Assembly: GCF_002218005.2 (NCBI RefSeq)
Contig: NZ_AP018678.1
Coordinates: 1,860,001 to 1,924,000, forward strand
Origin: Vibrio algivorus
GTDB lineage: Bacteria; Pseudomonadota; Gammaproteobacteria; Enterobacterales; Vibrionaceae
Length of the DNA: 64,000 nucleotides
Direction of reading: 5' to 3'
The translations under genes were made by a program, and so were the position numbers. This document shows positions 34,491-43,590 of the stretch, one piece after another (the stretch's first letter is position 1; each line of letters opens with the position of its first letter). The notes under the pieces were generated by a model that saw only the letters and a list, made by a program, of their open reading frames with translations, was not told where the DNA came from and did not search any database.

Positions 34491-35978
34491 TTGATAAAAC
34501 TTTGTTCTCATTCCAACTTTAAGCGTTTGGTTTTCATGCTATTTATTCTTATAGGAATAACCGCATGTAAACCAAATAGCAGATCAATGACTGACTTAGA
34601 AAAGATCCAAGAACGCGGGGTTTTGCGAGTTGGCACCTTAAATAATCAACTTTCTTATTTTATTGGTCCTGATGGTCAAACCGGTTTGGAATACGAGTTG
34701 GCGAAAAAATTTGCCGATCAGCTTGGTGTAAAACTAGAAATCAAACCCGCTTACCATCTCACCGGACTACTACCTGCTTTAGAAAACCACGAGGTTGATA
34801 TTGTTGCCGCGGGGCTAAGCCACACCCCCGACCGCTTAAAAAAATTCAATGCTGGCCCAGCGTACTACTACGTTAGTCAGCAAGTGATTTATAAAAAAGG
34901 CACTTGGCGACCAAGAAATTTACAACAATTGATCGATAAAAAAGCCGAACTTCACGTAGTTAAAGGCTCTCAATATGAATACACCTTGCAGCAACTTAGT
35001 AAGATTCATCCAGACTTAAAATGGACGAGCACCAATACCGAAGATAACACAGACTTATTAAAGGATGTTTCAGAAGGCAAAATTGATTTTACGGTGGTAG
35101 ATTCAGTATCACTTTCGATCACTCAAAGGCTTCACCCTAACTTAGCTTTAGCATTTGAATTAACAGATGATCAACCTATTTCATGGTTTATGCGAAAAAG
35201 CAATGATGACTCTTTATATGCATTAATCTTAGAGTTCTTTGGTCAATTCAACCAATCAGGGCAATTGGCTAGCTTAGAAGAAAAATATTTTGGTCATATT
35301 CAAAGTTTTGACTATGTCGATACGCGTGCTTTTATTCGCTCATTAGATAGTAAACTGCCAAAATATAAAAAGTTATTCCAAACTTATTCTAAAGAATTTG
35401 ATTGGCGTTTAATTGCCGCCTTGTCTTATCAAGAATCACATTGGAATCCTTACGCTAAGTCACCGACCGGTGTGCGAGGAATGATGATGCTAACGCAATC
35501 AACCGCCAAAATGGTTGATGTTGAAGATCGCCTTGATCCATCTCAATCTATTCGTGGTGGTGTTGAATATTTACGACGTGTCATTAAACGCATCCCAGAT
35601 TCCATTCCTGAACATGAAAAAATTTGGTTTGCCCTTGCTTCTTATAACGTAGGTTATGGCCATGTAATGGATGCCAGACGTATTACTCAGCATGAAAAAG
35701 GTAACCCTGATTCTTGGACAGATGTAAAAGAAAGACTACCTAAATTGCGAATTCCGGGTTATTACAAATATACGCGTTACGGATTTGCTCGAGGTGATGA
35801 AGCAAAGAATTACGTAGAAAACATTCGTCGCTATTACCAAACGATCATTGGTTACGAAACAGAAAATCAACCGGTAAATTCTGATGATAAAGAAGATGAT
35901 TTTCAGGTCATTCCACCGACGGTCAGTGAAGCTGAATCAAATACCAGCGAAATAGCAGAATCACCACCAATTAAGTAA
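34491..35978 (+). CDS. mltF: Membrane-bound lytic murein transglycosylase F
   Basis: A two-domain envelope enzyme: an N-terminal SBP-bac-3-like domain (about residues 40-265; GVLRVGTLNNQLSYF, GLEYELAKKFADQLG) that senses muropeptides, and a C-terminal SLT lysozyme-like domain (about 280-440; catalytic Glu in SYQESHWNPYAKSPTGVRGMM) that cleaves peptidoglycan to anhydromuropeptides. The lipobox GITAC makes it an outer-membrane lipoprotein. I keep the TTG start at 34491 because it gives the basic N-region before the lipobox; ATG 34536 would leave too short a signal. It ends in an acidic, Ser/Thr-rich tail. Confidence 0.94.
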   Translation: MIKLCSHSNFKRLVFMLFILIGITACKPNSRSMTDLEKIQERGVLRVGTLNNQLSYFIGPDGQTGLEYELAKKFADQLGVKLEIKPAYHLTGLLPALENHEVDIVAAGLSHTPDRLKKFNAGPAYYYVSQQVIYKKGTWRPRNLQQLIDKKAELHVVKGSQYEYTLQQLSKIHPDLKWTSTNTEDNTDLLKDVSEGKIDFTVVDSVSLSITQRLHPNLALAFELTDDQPISWFMRKSNDDSLYALILEFFGQFNQSGQLASLEEKYFGHIQSFDYVDTRAFIRSLDSKLPKYKKLFQTYSKEFDWRLIAALSYQESHWNPYAKSPTGVRGMMMLTQSTAKMVDVEDRLDPSQSIRGGVEYLRRVIKRIPDSIPEHEKIWFALASYNVGYGHVMDARRITQHEKGNPDSWTDVKERLPKLRIPGYYKYTRYGFARGDEAKNYVENIRRYYQTIIGYETENQPVNSDDKEDDFQVIPPTVSEAESNTSEIAESPPIK

Positions 35979-36000
35979 TACAGCTCAAACATATGAAAAA

Positions 36001-36044
36001 TAGCCTCAATACTTAGTTAATGCTAATTATTGGGGCTTTTTATG
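36001..36044 (+). terminator. Terminator of mltF
   Basis: AGCCTCAATA-N14-TATTGGGGCT stem followed by TTTTTA. Confidence 0.75.
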
Positions 36045-36175
36045 ATTGGTAGGTAACCAAGCTAATTAATAATTGAAAAGGACAAATTAGGTTGTTAAAA
36101 ATGATTAGCTGGAAAAAATAAACTGTGCTACAACTGTCATTGTTACGTCATAAAAAAACGATATAAATGAGTTCA

Positions 36176-36252
36176 ATAAAAAGTAATTGGAGTTGCAGTG
36201 AGACAAATGAATGTCGTCAGCAAAGCTACTGCTTCAAGTGCGAAAAATATAG
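36176..36252 (+). repeat. ERIC-type element with internal deletion
   Basis: It keeps both ends (AATTGGAGTTGCAGTGAG and GCTACTGCTTCAAGTGCGAA) but lacks about 50 bp of the centre, leaving roughly 77 bp. It ends about 23 bp before the start of the small ORF at 36276. Confidence 0.75.
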
Positions 36253-36275
36253 ATAAATATTAAGGAGGCATAACC

Positions 36276-36416
36276 ATGTTCTCTAAGAAGAAAACAATGA
36301 ATCGTCTTGTTCGTAATAAAGCTAACACCACTCGTAGAAAACGTATGCTAGCCAACAATAAGAAACAGGTACTATGGCGTCATCGCTCTTACGTTTTCTG
36401 GTCTGAAGTGGTTTAG
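36276..36416 (+). CDS. Small, strongly basic 46-aa protein
   Basis: ATG at 36276 with a strong TAAGGAGG site 7 bases upstream and TAG at 36414. The protein begins MFSKKKTMNRLVRNKANTTR, continues with RRKRMLANNKK and ends RHRSYVFWSEVV: a highly basic first two-thirds and an aromatic, acidic end. I do not recognise a family. The charge suggests nucleic-acid or ribosome binding. It lies downstream of a shortened ERIC element, between mltF and convergent tadA. Confidence 0.6.
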   Translation: MFSKKKTMNRLVRNKANTTRRKRMLANNKKQVLWRHRSYVFWSEVV

Positions 36417-36491
36417 TTATACAAACAATCTAAAACTCGCTACACCCTATATCGACAAACAGCCTATTTGTTTTTTGTTTGTCGATAAATA

Positions 36492-37019
36492 TCACTCACC
36501 TGCATTGCCTTTTCTAGCCTGTTTAATCTCTTTTCGGCGACGCTTAAAAAAAGCTTGTAGTTGATGGCGGCACTCTTCTTCTAGTAAACCACCTTCGACT
36601 TGAGCGTAATGATAAGAAGCTTGGCTTTCAAACAGATTCAATACCGTTCCAGCCGCCCCTGCTTTTAAATCATAAGCACCAAACACAATACGACCTACTC
36701 GGCTGTGTAATAATGCGCCTGCACACATAGGGCAAGGTTCAAGAGTGACATAAAGAGTGGTGTCTAACAGGCGATAGTTTTGTAATCTTTGTCCTGCTTG
36801 GCGCAGTGTGACAATTTCTGCATGCGCAGTGGCATCATGCTCACTAATCGAAGCATTCCAACCTTCGGCAATGATTTTACTGCCTTTGACTAGTACAGCT
36901 CCCACAGGCACTTCACCATGCTCTTCTGCAATATTGGCAAGTTGCATGGCACGCTGCATAAACGCTTTATCTTGCTCACTAAAAGCAACTTGAGGCTTCC
37001 CCTCACTATCTGAACACAT
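36492..37019 (-). CDS. tadA: tRNA-specific adenosine deaminase
   Basis: Makes inosine at position 34 of tRNA-Arg(ACG). The zinc deaminase motifs are HAEIVTL near residue 66 (catalytic Glu) and PCPMCAGALLHSRV near residue 95. The 175-aa length and the C-terminal basic tail (FFKRRRKEIKQARKG) are normal. Essential in E. coli. Start at the ATG at 37019. Confidence 0.97.
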   Translation of the reverse strand: MCSDSEGKPQVAFSEQDKAFMQRAMQLANIAEEHGEVPVGAVLVKGSKIIAEGWNASISEHDATAHAEIVTLRQAGQRLQNYRLLDTTLYVTLEPCPMCAGALLHSRVGRIVFGAYDLKAGAAGTVLNLFESQASYHYAQVEGGLLEEECRHQLQAFFKRRRKEIKQARKGNAGE

Positions 37020-37099
37020 GTCAGTTAACTCACAGGTTACATAATATAGCCCGATTATACCTGATCACATTTAAGATAGAGAGTTTGAAGAAAAAGAGA

Positions 37100-38377
37100 T
37101 TAAAAATCCTGCCAAGATCCTTTTACCCACTTAGGTGGTGTTAGGCCAAAAATTGAGTCAATAACATCTTCGTTATAACTGAATTTTAAAGAGTCATGGA
37201 ACATAACTAATTGACCATCGACATCCAAAAACTGCCCACCGGTAAAATTAAACGATCCTCGTTGAAAGTAGGCAGCAGTATTAGCATCAGGATAATCATT
37301 CCCAAATGCCTTTTTCACTTGATTATTAAACCCTGGGTTACTTAAGTATGAATCTCCTTCCAATCCGTTCCAATCAGAACTTGTGGGTTGAAATCCATCA
37401 TTAAGTTGAAATAAGACACCTTTAAAACTGCCCGAACCATGTAGTGAAAAAACACCGTTATGAACAAGTAGTAATACACCATCCGTTAATTGACTTTCTT
37501 GAGACATACTCGATAAACTAGCCCCTGTTATTTCACAAGATCCATCAATCCAAATACGTGAGTTACCCAATTCAATAAGCTCTTTTACCTTTTGTCCACA
37601 ATCGCTCACTCTCGGAGATTCACTGCCTGTAACCGCTTTATCTCCAGTCAAAACAGCAAATTCATATTTAGGATTATCTCTAACTTGCTGCCAATTCCCT
37701 TTGGTGGTTTCAAACATCGCTTCAAAAGGCTTTAACTCGGTATCTTGCTTTAAGCCATCTTTCTTTTTATTACCGCCACCTTTACTATCAATGCAATCTT
37801 TACCATTACTATCAAAACCGTCATAAGGCTTGGTTGTTGTCTGTAGCCCATGATTAACAAGCGAACCACCCAACTCTATATCGCTTTTATAACGAATTGC
37901 GACACACTCCCAGCCTTCATCCGTTTCCGTACCAGGATCAGGAGGGCTAACAAGAGTCGCCGCTTGCATAAATAAATCCCCTGTCGATTGGATCGCCCCA
38001 GCTAAACGTCCATTACTAAAATCCATGACTTTCTGGACTATTGGTTGATTTCTTTCATCTAATGGTTGAAGGGAATACTTTTGACTGCCTAACGATACCA
38101 CCTGTATTTCAACTAAAGATAAAGCCTGTTGACAGTCTGTTTTTAGGTAGTCTGCACCAATTAACTCAGCTCGATTGCGATCTTGTTGCGCTTTCGCAAA
38201 AGCACACTCGATCGCCCCCTCCCCAGCCCACAAGGACTGCCTAGCCGCAATTTCATTTTGAACTCGTTTGGATTGAAAATAGGTCGATTTATAAGCAGCA
38301 AGCGATAGTGTCAGAGCAGCAATTAAAACTAAACTAGCAAAAAGGAGGCTTGCAGCCCCCTTTTGATATCTCATCAT
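37100..38377 (-). CDS. Long PilX-like minor pilin (paralogue A)
   Basis: A 425-aa type IV pilin-like protein. The leader QKGAASLLFASLVLIAALTLSLAAYKS has a prepilin-peptidase-like Gly and a hydrophobic helix but no Glu at mature position 5, as in PilX/GspK-type tip subunits. The helix continues as KRVQNEIAARQSLWAGEGAIECA. The C-terminal region (FNFTGGQFLDVDGQLVMF, DVIDSIFGLTPPKWVKGSWQDF) is closely matched in the paralogue at 38931-40268. Much longer than typical PilX. It is the last gene of the minor-pilin operon, 108 bp after the PilV-like gene. Confidence 0.75.
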   Translation of the reverse strand: MMRYQKGAASLLFASLVLIAALTLSLAAYKSTYFQSKRVQNEIAARQSLWAGEGAIECAFAKAQQDRNRAELIGADYLKTDCQQALSLVEIQVVSLGSQKYSLQPLDERNQPIVQKVMDFSNGRLAGAIQSTGDLFMQAATLVSPPDPGTETDEGWECVAIRYKSDIELGGSLVNHGLQTTTKPYDGFDSNGKDCIDSKGGGNKKKDGLKQDTELKPFEAMFETTKGNWQQVRDNPKYEFAVLTGDKAVTGSESPRVSDCGQKVKELIELGNSRIWIDGSCEITGASLSSMSQESQLTDGVLLLVHNGVFSLHGSGSFKGVLFQLNDGFQPTSSDWNGLEGDSYLSNPGFNNQVKKAFGNDYPDANTAAYFQRGSFNFTGGQFLDVDGQLVMFHDSLKFSYNEDVIDSIFGLTPPKWVKGSWQDF

Positions 38378-38485
38378 TGCAATTCCTTTGCATTATTATT
38401 TTTAAGACAAAGAAATTTTAATTGATAAATTAGTTATTTAAATATATTTGAGAAAGTTGTTGATTGTTACAACCATAAATTCGAG

Positions 38486-38941
38486 TCAGTTATCAAATTC
38501 ATTATATTTAGAGATCATAGTTTTCAAAGCAACTGACTGACGCTCATTCCAACGATTATTCCAACCTGTTTCAATCTCGATGGTTTTTAAAGCCACTCCC
38601 CCAGAAATAGGGAATGAGCCAGAAACTGTCCAAATTGTTGTAAAAGCCCCTGAAGTACTACTACCATCGTTAATGCAATCAAAAGTCATAAAGCCAACGT
38701 CATCACAAGTCTCTGTGCCACTCACTCCACTTAATGAACTATTCGCACCGCTAACCGATCGAGTCCGAAATAGCTCTAACTGAGCCTCCGCTAAATGCAA
38801 CGCTTTGATACTGTTTTCAGCATAGTCGGCTTGCCTTTCCATGTAAGTTTGTAATTTTACTAGCCCTATAATGCCAACGATTAAAATCACAAAAGTAATC
38901 AGCACTTCGATTAAACTAAAGCCTTGTTGTTTAGAAATCAT
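38486..38941 (-). CDS. PilV-like minor pilin
   Basis: A 151-aa protein with the class III leader KQQGFSLIEVLITFVILIVGIIGLVKLQ (Glu at mature position 5) followed by the helix HLAEAQLELFRTRS, the PilV pattern. A Cys pair (ETCDDVGFMTFDCIN) could close a disulfide loop. It overlaps the start region of the upstream PilX-like gene's end by 11 bp, so translation is coupled. It should be part of the priming complex of a type IV pilus. Confidence 0.85.
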   Translation of the reverse strand: MISKQQGFSLIEVLITFVILIVGIIGLVKLQTYMERQADYAENSIKALHLAEAQLELFRTRSVSGANSSLSGVSGTETCDDVGFMTFDCINDGSSTSGAFTTIWTVSGSFPISGGVALKTIEIETGWNNRWNERQSVALKTMISKYNEFDN

Positions 38942-40268
38942 TCCATGATCCTTTTAGCCAACGTGGAGGAAGGACTCCAAAAATTGAGTCAAGAACATCG
39001 CTGTTATATTTAAAATCTAATCCATTGTTAAAATAAGCTATCTGACCATCCAAATCCAAGCTCTGTCCACCAGTAAAAACGAACGAACCATTTTGAACAT
39101 AAGCAACATCTGCACTAGTAGGAACAGATGGAAAATAACTACTCAATTGATTTTTGACAGATTCACCATACAACCCATTCCAATCACTAGCTGTAGGGCT
39201 GAAGCTATTATTAATATGAAATAAAGAACCTTTAAATTCACCTGAACCGTGAATTGAAAAAATACCATTATGAACAAGTAATAACACACCGTCCGTATCT
39301 TGTGTTGCGGCTGCTATTTCACTAAGCCATTGCGGTTGAGTTACAACCGGATCATTATAAAGCTCACACGATCCCTCAACCCAAATTCTAGTAGAACCTG
39401 ATTCAATTTTATTTTTAACCGCTTCTCCGCATTTACTAGCGGGATTTACACTAGCATTACCTACAATTAAACTACTAGTCTGAATAATATCAAAATCATA
39501 TATGGGGTTATCTCTAACTTCTGTCCATAAGCTAGAACTAAGATCAAATGCTTCTTGAAATGGATCGAGCTTATCATCATATTGAAAATCACGTTTTAAG
39601 TTAGCCGAGCTAGTCGTAACATGCGAGGACAAGCACTGCTTACCATTTGGATTAAAGCTAGCTGAAGGATAATTTGTTGCCGCATAAAACTGTTTATTAT
39701 CAATGGCTCCTATCATCTCAAAATTATTTTTATACCGTAATCCAACACACTCCCAACCACTTGCTAACTCATTACCAGGATCTGGTGGATTAAAAGTTCC
39801 TGTTCCTCTGATATATAAATCGGCTGTTGCTTTTATCGCTCCCGTACTTCTATTTCGAGAAAAATCGACTACTTTAGAAACCGGTGAAATAAGTATTCCT
39901 GATTGCTCAAATTCAGGCTCTATTCGATATTTTTGCCCTCCTAAAGAGTCTATATTCATTGAGCTTAGATTCATTGGTACTACGCAATCAGAATCGAAAT
40001 AAATTGTTCCAGACACTAAAACAGATTGGTCTCTATCTTGATACATTTTTGTATATGCACACTCAAGCCCTCCCTCGCCAATCCAATGAGCTATGCGCGC
40101 CTCAATTTCATTTTGCGCACGCTTAGCCTGAAAGAAAACACCTTTATAACTCGCCAGAGAAAGAACCAACACACTGGCAAGTAACAGCACTGCCACTAAT
40201 AATGTTGCAGCTCCTCTTTGTTTTGAAAGTAATAAGGCCAAACTAGAATGATTCAACATTACTTCCAA
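38931..40268 (-). CDS. Long PilX-like minor pilin (paralogue B)
   Basis: A 445-aa pilin-like protein with leader KQRGAATLLVAVLLLASVLVLSLASYKG, no Glu5, and the same layout as paralogue A: WIGEGGLECAYTKMYQDRDQS, GWECVGLRYKNNFE, FNPNGKQCLSS, HNGIFSIHGSGEFKGSLFHIN and the end GVLPPRWLKGSWNDF. A possible later start is the ATG at 40259. It overlaps PilW-like (10 bp) and PilV-like (11 bp) genes. The central part differs more from A than the ends do. Confidence 0.75.
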   Translation of the reverse strand: MEVMLNHSSLALLLSKQRGAATLLVAVLLLASVLVLSLASYKGVFFQAKRAQNEIEARIAHWIGEGGLECAYTKMYQDRDQSVLVSGTIYFDSDCVVPMNLSSMNIDSLGGQKYRIEPEFEQSGILISPVSKVVDFSRNRSTGAIKATADLYIRGTGTFNPPDPGNELASGWECVGLRYKNNFEMIGAIDNKQFYAATNYPSASFNPNGKQCLSSHVTTSSANLKRDFQYDDKLDPFQEAFDLSSSLWTEVRDNPIYDFDIIQTSSLIVGNASVNPASKCGEAVKNKIESGSTRIWVEGSCELYNDPVVTQPQWLSEIAAATQDTDGVLLLVHNGIFSIHGSGEFKGSLFHINNSFSPTASDWNGLYGESVKNQLSSYFPSVPTSADVAYVQNGSFVFTGGQSLDLDGQIAYFNNGLDFKYNSDVLDSIFGVLPPRWLKGSWNDF

Positions 40269-40885
40269 TTCCTTTGTTTAATTTGAGTCGACATAGTTTG
40301 TTGGTGTGAACCATCAGATAAAGAAGCGGTTAAAGTAATGGTATAAAGTGCTGAACTAACCGTTGACCCTAAAGCCTGACTAACAACTTCAAAATTATTT
40401 ACTTTGATTCGATTGGTATCAAGAAGTGAAAATGATGGATTCGCCGATATACCACACGGTATGAAAGTTTGTGTCGTGGATACTGATTTCTCGCACACTC
40501 TTAATGCTTCATCTTTATAAATAAATGCCACCTGTGTGTATAAGCTACTTCCTCCACTCATTTGAGCTTGGTATCCATAAGCTAAGCTGCTTGAGGTTGT
40601 TTCGATAATCGAATTTGCTCCTGACAAAATAAAACTTTGCCCGTTATTGCCATTAAAGCCTGCTCTTTGGGTATCTTCTTTAATGTAACGTAACGCTTCA
40701 TTCATACTCTGCAAGACAAACAGACGTTGAGATCTTTCAGCTGCAATTTTCTGGCTCGAAAGAAAAACACCACCAACGGCGATTAAAGCAATGATTCCCA
40801 TAGCAGATGCAATCATCAACTCGACAAGCGAAACACCTTTTTGATGTTTCCTTAAGGCCTTAACACTCCAGATAGCCATATACAT
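40259..40885 (-). CDS. PilW-like minor pilin
   Basis: A 208-aa protein with the leader HQKGVSLVELMIASAMGIIALIAVGGVFLSSQ (Glu at mature position 5) and LFVLQSMNEALRYIKEDTQRAGFNG, diagnostic for PilW. A Cys pair (RVCEKS, FIPCGIS) may form a disulfide. It overlaps the FimT/GspH-like gene by 26 bp. The N-terminal 15 residues may not all be translated. Confidence 0.87.
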   Translation of the reverse strand: MYMAIWSVKALRKHQKGVSLVELMIASAMGIIALIAVGGVFLSSQKIAAERSQRLFVLQSMNEALRYIKEDTQRAGFNGNNGQSFILSGANSIIETTSSSLAYGYQAQMSGGSSLYTQVAFIYKDEALRVCEKSVSTTQTFIPCGISANPSFSLLDTNRIKVNNFEVVSQALGSTVSSALYTITLTASLSDGSHQQTMSTQIKQRNWK

Positions 40886-41417
40886 CCCCTGTCACGCCGC
40901 AAATTCGAGTACTGCTACGATTATGAAACTTCAACATTAAAGGCTTGGTTGAATCTACCGAGAATTGGATATTGCCATTTTGTGTTGGACGGCCATTTAC
41001 CCGATCAAAGATCGTCGTCGTAGATGAGGCGGAAAAATTGATAGTAATATTTTTAAAAGGCGCACCATCCAAATACGTTAACGCATTGACTTTCGCTGCA
41101 TGACGATCTGCAGGTGCGGTTGGAGAAGTATTTGTCACTAATGCCCACTCCCCTGCATAGGCTGCCCCATCTTGTACAAAGTGCAAATAAAGCTCCTGAT
41201 TTCTCAATACGGCCTCTGATTTAGTTTGTCCCCAAAACCCTTGCAGTTCCTCTGCTAACCTTTGCATTTTCGATCTTTCACTCATCCCACTAAACGATGG
41301 CACGGCCGCAGCCAACAAAACCGCTAGCACGACTAATGAAATCAGCATTTCTATTAGCGTAAACCCTCGAGCCATTCCCCAAAATCCTCTGCAACTAGTT
41401 ACATCTTGATATTTCAA
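40860..41417 (-). CDS. FimT/GspH-like minor pilin
   Basis: First gene of the operon. Leader MARGFTLIEMLISLVVLAVLLAAAVPSFSGM with cleavage after Gly and Glu5; downstream NQELYLHFVQDG and the C-terminal end STRICGVTGDVYGYLEC with a Cys pair are GspH/FimT-like. The ATG at 41375 (MARGF) may be the true start, since the first 14 residues are atypical. In other bacteria FimT family proteins help DNA uptake or pilus assembly; here this is inferred. Confidence 0.82.
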   Translation of the reverse strand: MKYQDVTSCRGFWGMARGFTLIEMLISLVVLAVLLAAAVPSFSGMSERSKMQRLAEELQGFWGQTKSEAVLRNQELYLHFVQDGAAYAGEWALVTNTSPTAPADRHAAKVNALTYLDGAPFKNITINFSASSTTTIFDRVNGRPTQNGNIQFSVDSTKPLMLKFHNRSSTRICGVTGDVYGYLEC

Positions 41418-41477
41418 CTTGCAGTGATGCTAGCACTTATCAAAAATGGCATAAGTCTCTAACAGGAAGTAATAGAA

Positions 41478-41942
41478 ATGATTCGAATAAATCGATGCAA
41501 GAAAAGCAAAAACAAACAAAAAGGAATGACATTGATCGAATTATTGATCGTTGTGGCGATCATTGGTGTTTTGACCGCTATCGCCTACCCTAGTTATCAA
41601 GAGCATGTATTAAAAAGCCACCGAGCTTCTGCCATGTCCGATATGATGAAAATACAATTAGAAATTGAGCAGCATCGCACTCAAACTGGTAGCTATGATT
41701 ATACGGTGATCGATAATACTGCTGGCACATGCGACTCTACTCTAGGCTGCCAAACCGACACTGGCCGCTATAAATTCTCTATTATTTCAGGTGCAAGTGG
41801 CATTGATCTCTATGTGATTAAAGCCGCTCCACAATCAGCTTTGGGGCAAGATAAAGACAAATGCGGGACGCTAGAGATGAATGCAGGCTCTGTAGGAAGC
41901 GCCAAGAAAGGTGGCGTTAATGTAGATGGATGTTGGAATTGA
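41478..41942 (+). CDS. PilE-like type IV minor pilin
   Basis: A 154-aa protein with a basic leader and KGMTLIELLIVVAIIGVLTAIAYPSYQEHV, a textbook type IVa pilin helix. A TCDSTLGCQTDTGRY segment and DKCGTLEMN...DGCWN give a C-terminal disulfide region. It is divergent from the minor-pilin operon across 60 bp, so the two probably share a regulatory region. Whether it is the PilE-type minor pilin or a major subunit cannot be decided, though its position next to FimT-PilW-PilX-PilV favours PilE. Confidence 0.85.
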   Translation: MIRINRCKKSKNKQKGMTLIELLIVVAIIGVLTAIAYPSYQEHVLKSHRASAMSDMMKIQLEIEQHRTQTGSYDYTVIDNTAGTCDSTLGCQTDTGRYKFSIISGASGIDLYVIKAAPQSALGQDKDKCGTLEMNAGSVGSAKKGGVNVDGCWN

Positions 41943-41944
41943 TT

Positions 41945-42095
41945 TACGTAATTCGAGTCTCGGACGCTGCGCTGCTCGTTTTTCGAAAAAGAATAAAAGC
42001 AATTCCTGAGAAATATTTTTGTAAATAGTTGGTCTTAGTATCTTCACGTTACTAAAAATCGCTCTTTACCGAGCAACGAGCAGTGAAACGCCCGA
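41945..42095. repeat. Dispersed TCGAG/GAAACGCCCGA intergenic repeat
   Basis: ATTCGAGTCTCGGACGCTGC and GAGCAACGAGCAGTGAAACG match parts of 5455-5615. The two ends are loosely inverted. No gene. Confidence 0.5.
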
Positions 42096-42114
42096 AAACC
42101 AAGACTCATAAACC

Positions 42115-42150
42115 AACAAAGCCTCGACTATCACTAGCAGAGGCTTTGTT
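42115..42150. terminator. Bidirectional terminator
   Basis: AACAAAGCCTC and GAGGCTTTGTT form a stem between the pilE-like gene and convergent dnaJ. Confidence 0.8.
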
Positions 42151-42170
42151 ATTCATATCAAAATCGACTA

Positions 42171-43310
42171 TTAGCTAGTCAAATCATCAAAGAATTTTTT
42201 CACGCCATTGAAGAAGCCGTCAGATTTCGGCTTATGCTTTTGGCTTGCTTCTTCGCCACCAAAAGACTCTTCAAGTTCGCGTAATAGTTCTTTTTGACGA
42301 GAGCTTAATTTCACTGGTGTTTCAACCACCAACTTACAAATTAAATCCCCCGTTGCGCCACCACGTACTGATTTCACACCTTTACCACGCATACGGAACA
42401 TACGACCAGTTTGCATCTCAGCAGGTACTTTAAGCTTAAAGCGACCATCTAAAGTTGGGACTTCTACTTCACCGCCTAACGCCGCTAAAGTAAAACTTAC
42501 TGGTACTTCACAATGTAAGTTATTGCCATCACGTTCAAAGATATGGTGGTCTTTTAAATGTACTTGTACATATAAGTCACCGGCAGGAGCGCCACGTTCG
42601 CCCGCTTCACCTTCACCGTTTAGACGAATGCGATCGCCAGTATCAACACCAGCAGGGATCTTAACGTTTAATACCTTACTCTTGTTCTTACGGCCTTCAC
42701 CATGACAAGCACCACATGGGTCTTTAATGATTTGACCACGGCCATTACAAGTTGGACACGTTTGCTGTACGGCAAAGAAACCTTGACGCATTTGTACCTG
42801 ACCATGTCCATGACAAGTGCCACAAGTTTGCGAGCTTGAACCCGCTTTAGCACCACTACCGTCACATACTTCACACTCTGTTAGAGTCGAAATATTGATT
42901 TCTTTTTCACAACCACGAACCGCCTCCTCAAGAGACAGTTCCATGTTGTAGCGTAAGTCTGCACCACGTTGGGCACGCTGTGGACCGCCACGACGTCCAC
43001 CACCAAAGATATCGCCGAAGACATCGCCAAACATATCTTCAAAGCCGCCGCCTCCACCGAAGCCGCCTCCACCGCCCATCCCACCTTGTTCAAAGGCGGC
43101 ATGACCATATTGATCGTAAGCTTGCTTTTTCTGAGGATCGGTTAAAACTTCATACGCTTCTTTAACTTCTTTAAATTTGTCAGATGCATCCGCTTCTTGG
43201 TTGCGGTCTGGGTGATATTTCATCGCAAGACGTTTGTACGCCTTTTTAATATCGCGCTCTGATGCATCACGGCTGACACCTAATACTTCATAAAGATCAC
43301 GTTTTGACAT
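42171..43310 (-). CDS. dnaJ: Co-chaperone DnaJ (Hsp40)
   Basis: A 379-aa type I J-protein: J-domain with HPD (YHPDRNQ) near residue 33, a Gly/Phe-rich linker (residues 76-110), four CxxCxGxG zinc repeats (CEVCDGSG, CGTCHGHG, CPTCNGRG, CGACHGEG) around 145-200, and a substrate-binding C-terminus. It stimulates DnaK ATPase. The ATG at 43310 (MSKRDLYEVLGV) is the family start; the 12-residue extension upstream is not. Confidence 0.98.
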   Translation of the reverse strand: MSKRDLYEVLGVSRDASERDIKKAYKRLAMKYHPDRNQEADASDKFKEVKEAYEVLTDPQKKQAYDQYGHAAFEQGGMGGGGGFGGGGGFEDMFGDVFGDIFGGGRRGGPQRAQRGADLRYNMELSLEEAVRGCEKEINISTLTECEVCDGSGAKAGSSSQTCGTCHGHGQVQMRQGFFAVQQTCPTCNGRGQIIKDPCGACHGEGRKNKSKVLNVKIPAGVDTGDRIRLNGEGEAGERGAPAGDLYVQVHLKDHHIFERDGNNLHCEVPVSFTLAALGGEVEVPTLDGRFKLKVPAEMQTGRMFRMRGKGVKSVRGGATGDLICKLVVETPVKLSSRQKELLRELEESFGGEEASQKHKPKSDGFFNGVKKFFDDLTS

Positions 43311-43496
43311 GCTCGGTTCACCAATTTTCTTATTACCAATAAGCATTGCTCATCAGTGTGTGTTTTAAACTATGAGAAACTATATCTAGCTAGATAATCC
43401 GATATACCTAAAATCTCTATCAATGACAGCTTAAGTAGAAGTGATTATCTAGCGGGACAATGCCCAAATAAATTAACCAGTATCAGATCGAAAATT

Positions 43497-43566
43497 GCGG
43501 GCGTGAGAGACAAACTCTAAACGCCCGCAGTTTCGTATCATTCGCCCTCAGTTAATTAAGGGCGAC
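43497..43566 (-). promoter_or_regulatory. Two stem-loops between dnaK and dnaJ
   Basis: TGCGGGCGT/ACGCCCGCA (43497-43531) and TCGCCCT/AGGGCGA (43544-43566) form hairpins right after dnaK, each without a strong T-tract. They probably weaken read-through or protect the dnaK 3' end. The rest of the 280-bp gap before dnaJ shows no gene. Confidence 0.6.
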
Positions 43567-43590
43567 AGACTTAACAATAATCAATCTCGA

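Noticed and set aside
42881..43165. Long open frames opposite the dnaJ Gly/Phe region
   Set aside because: They are antisense shadows of a low-complexity coding stretch with no ribosome site.
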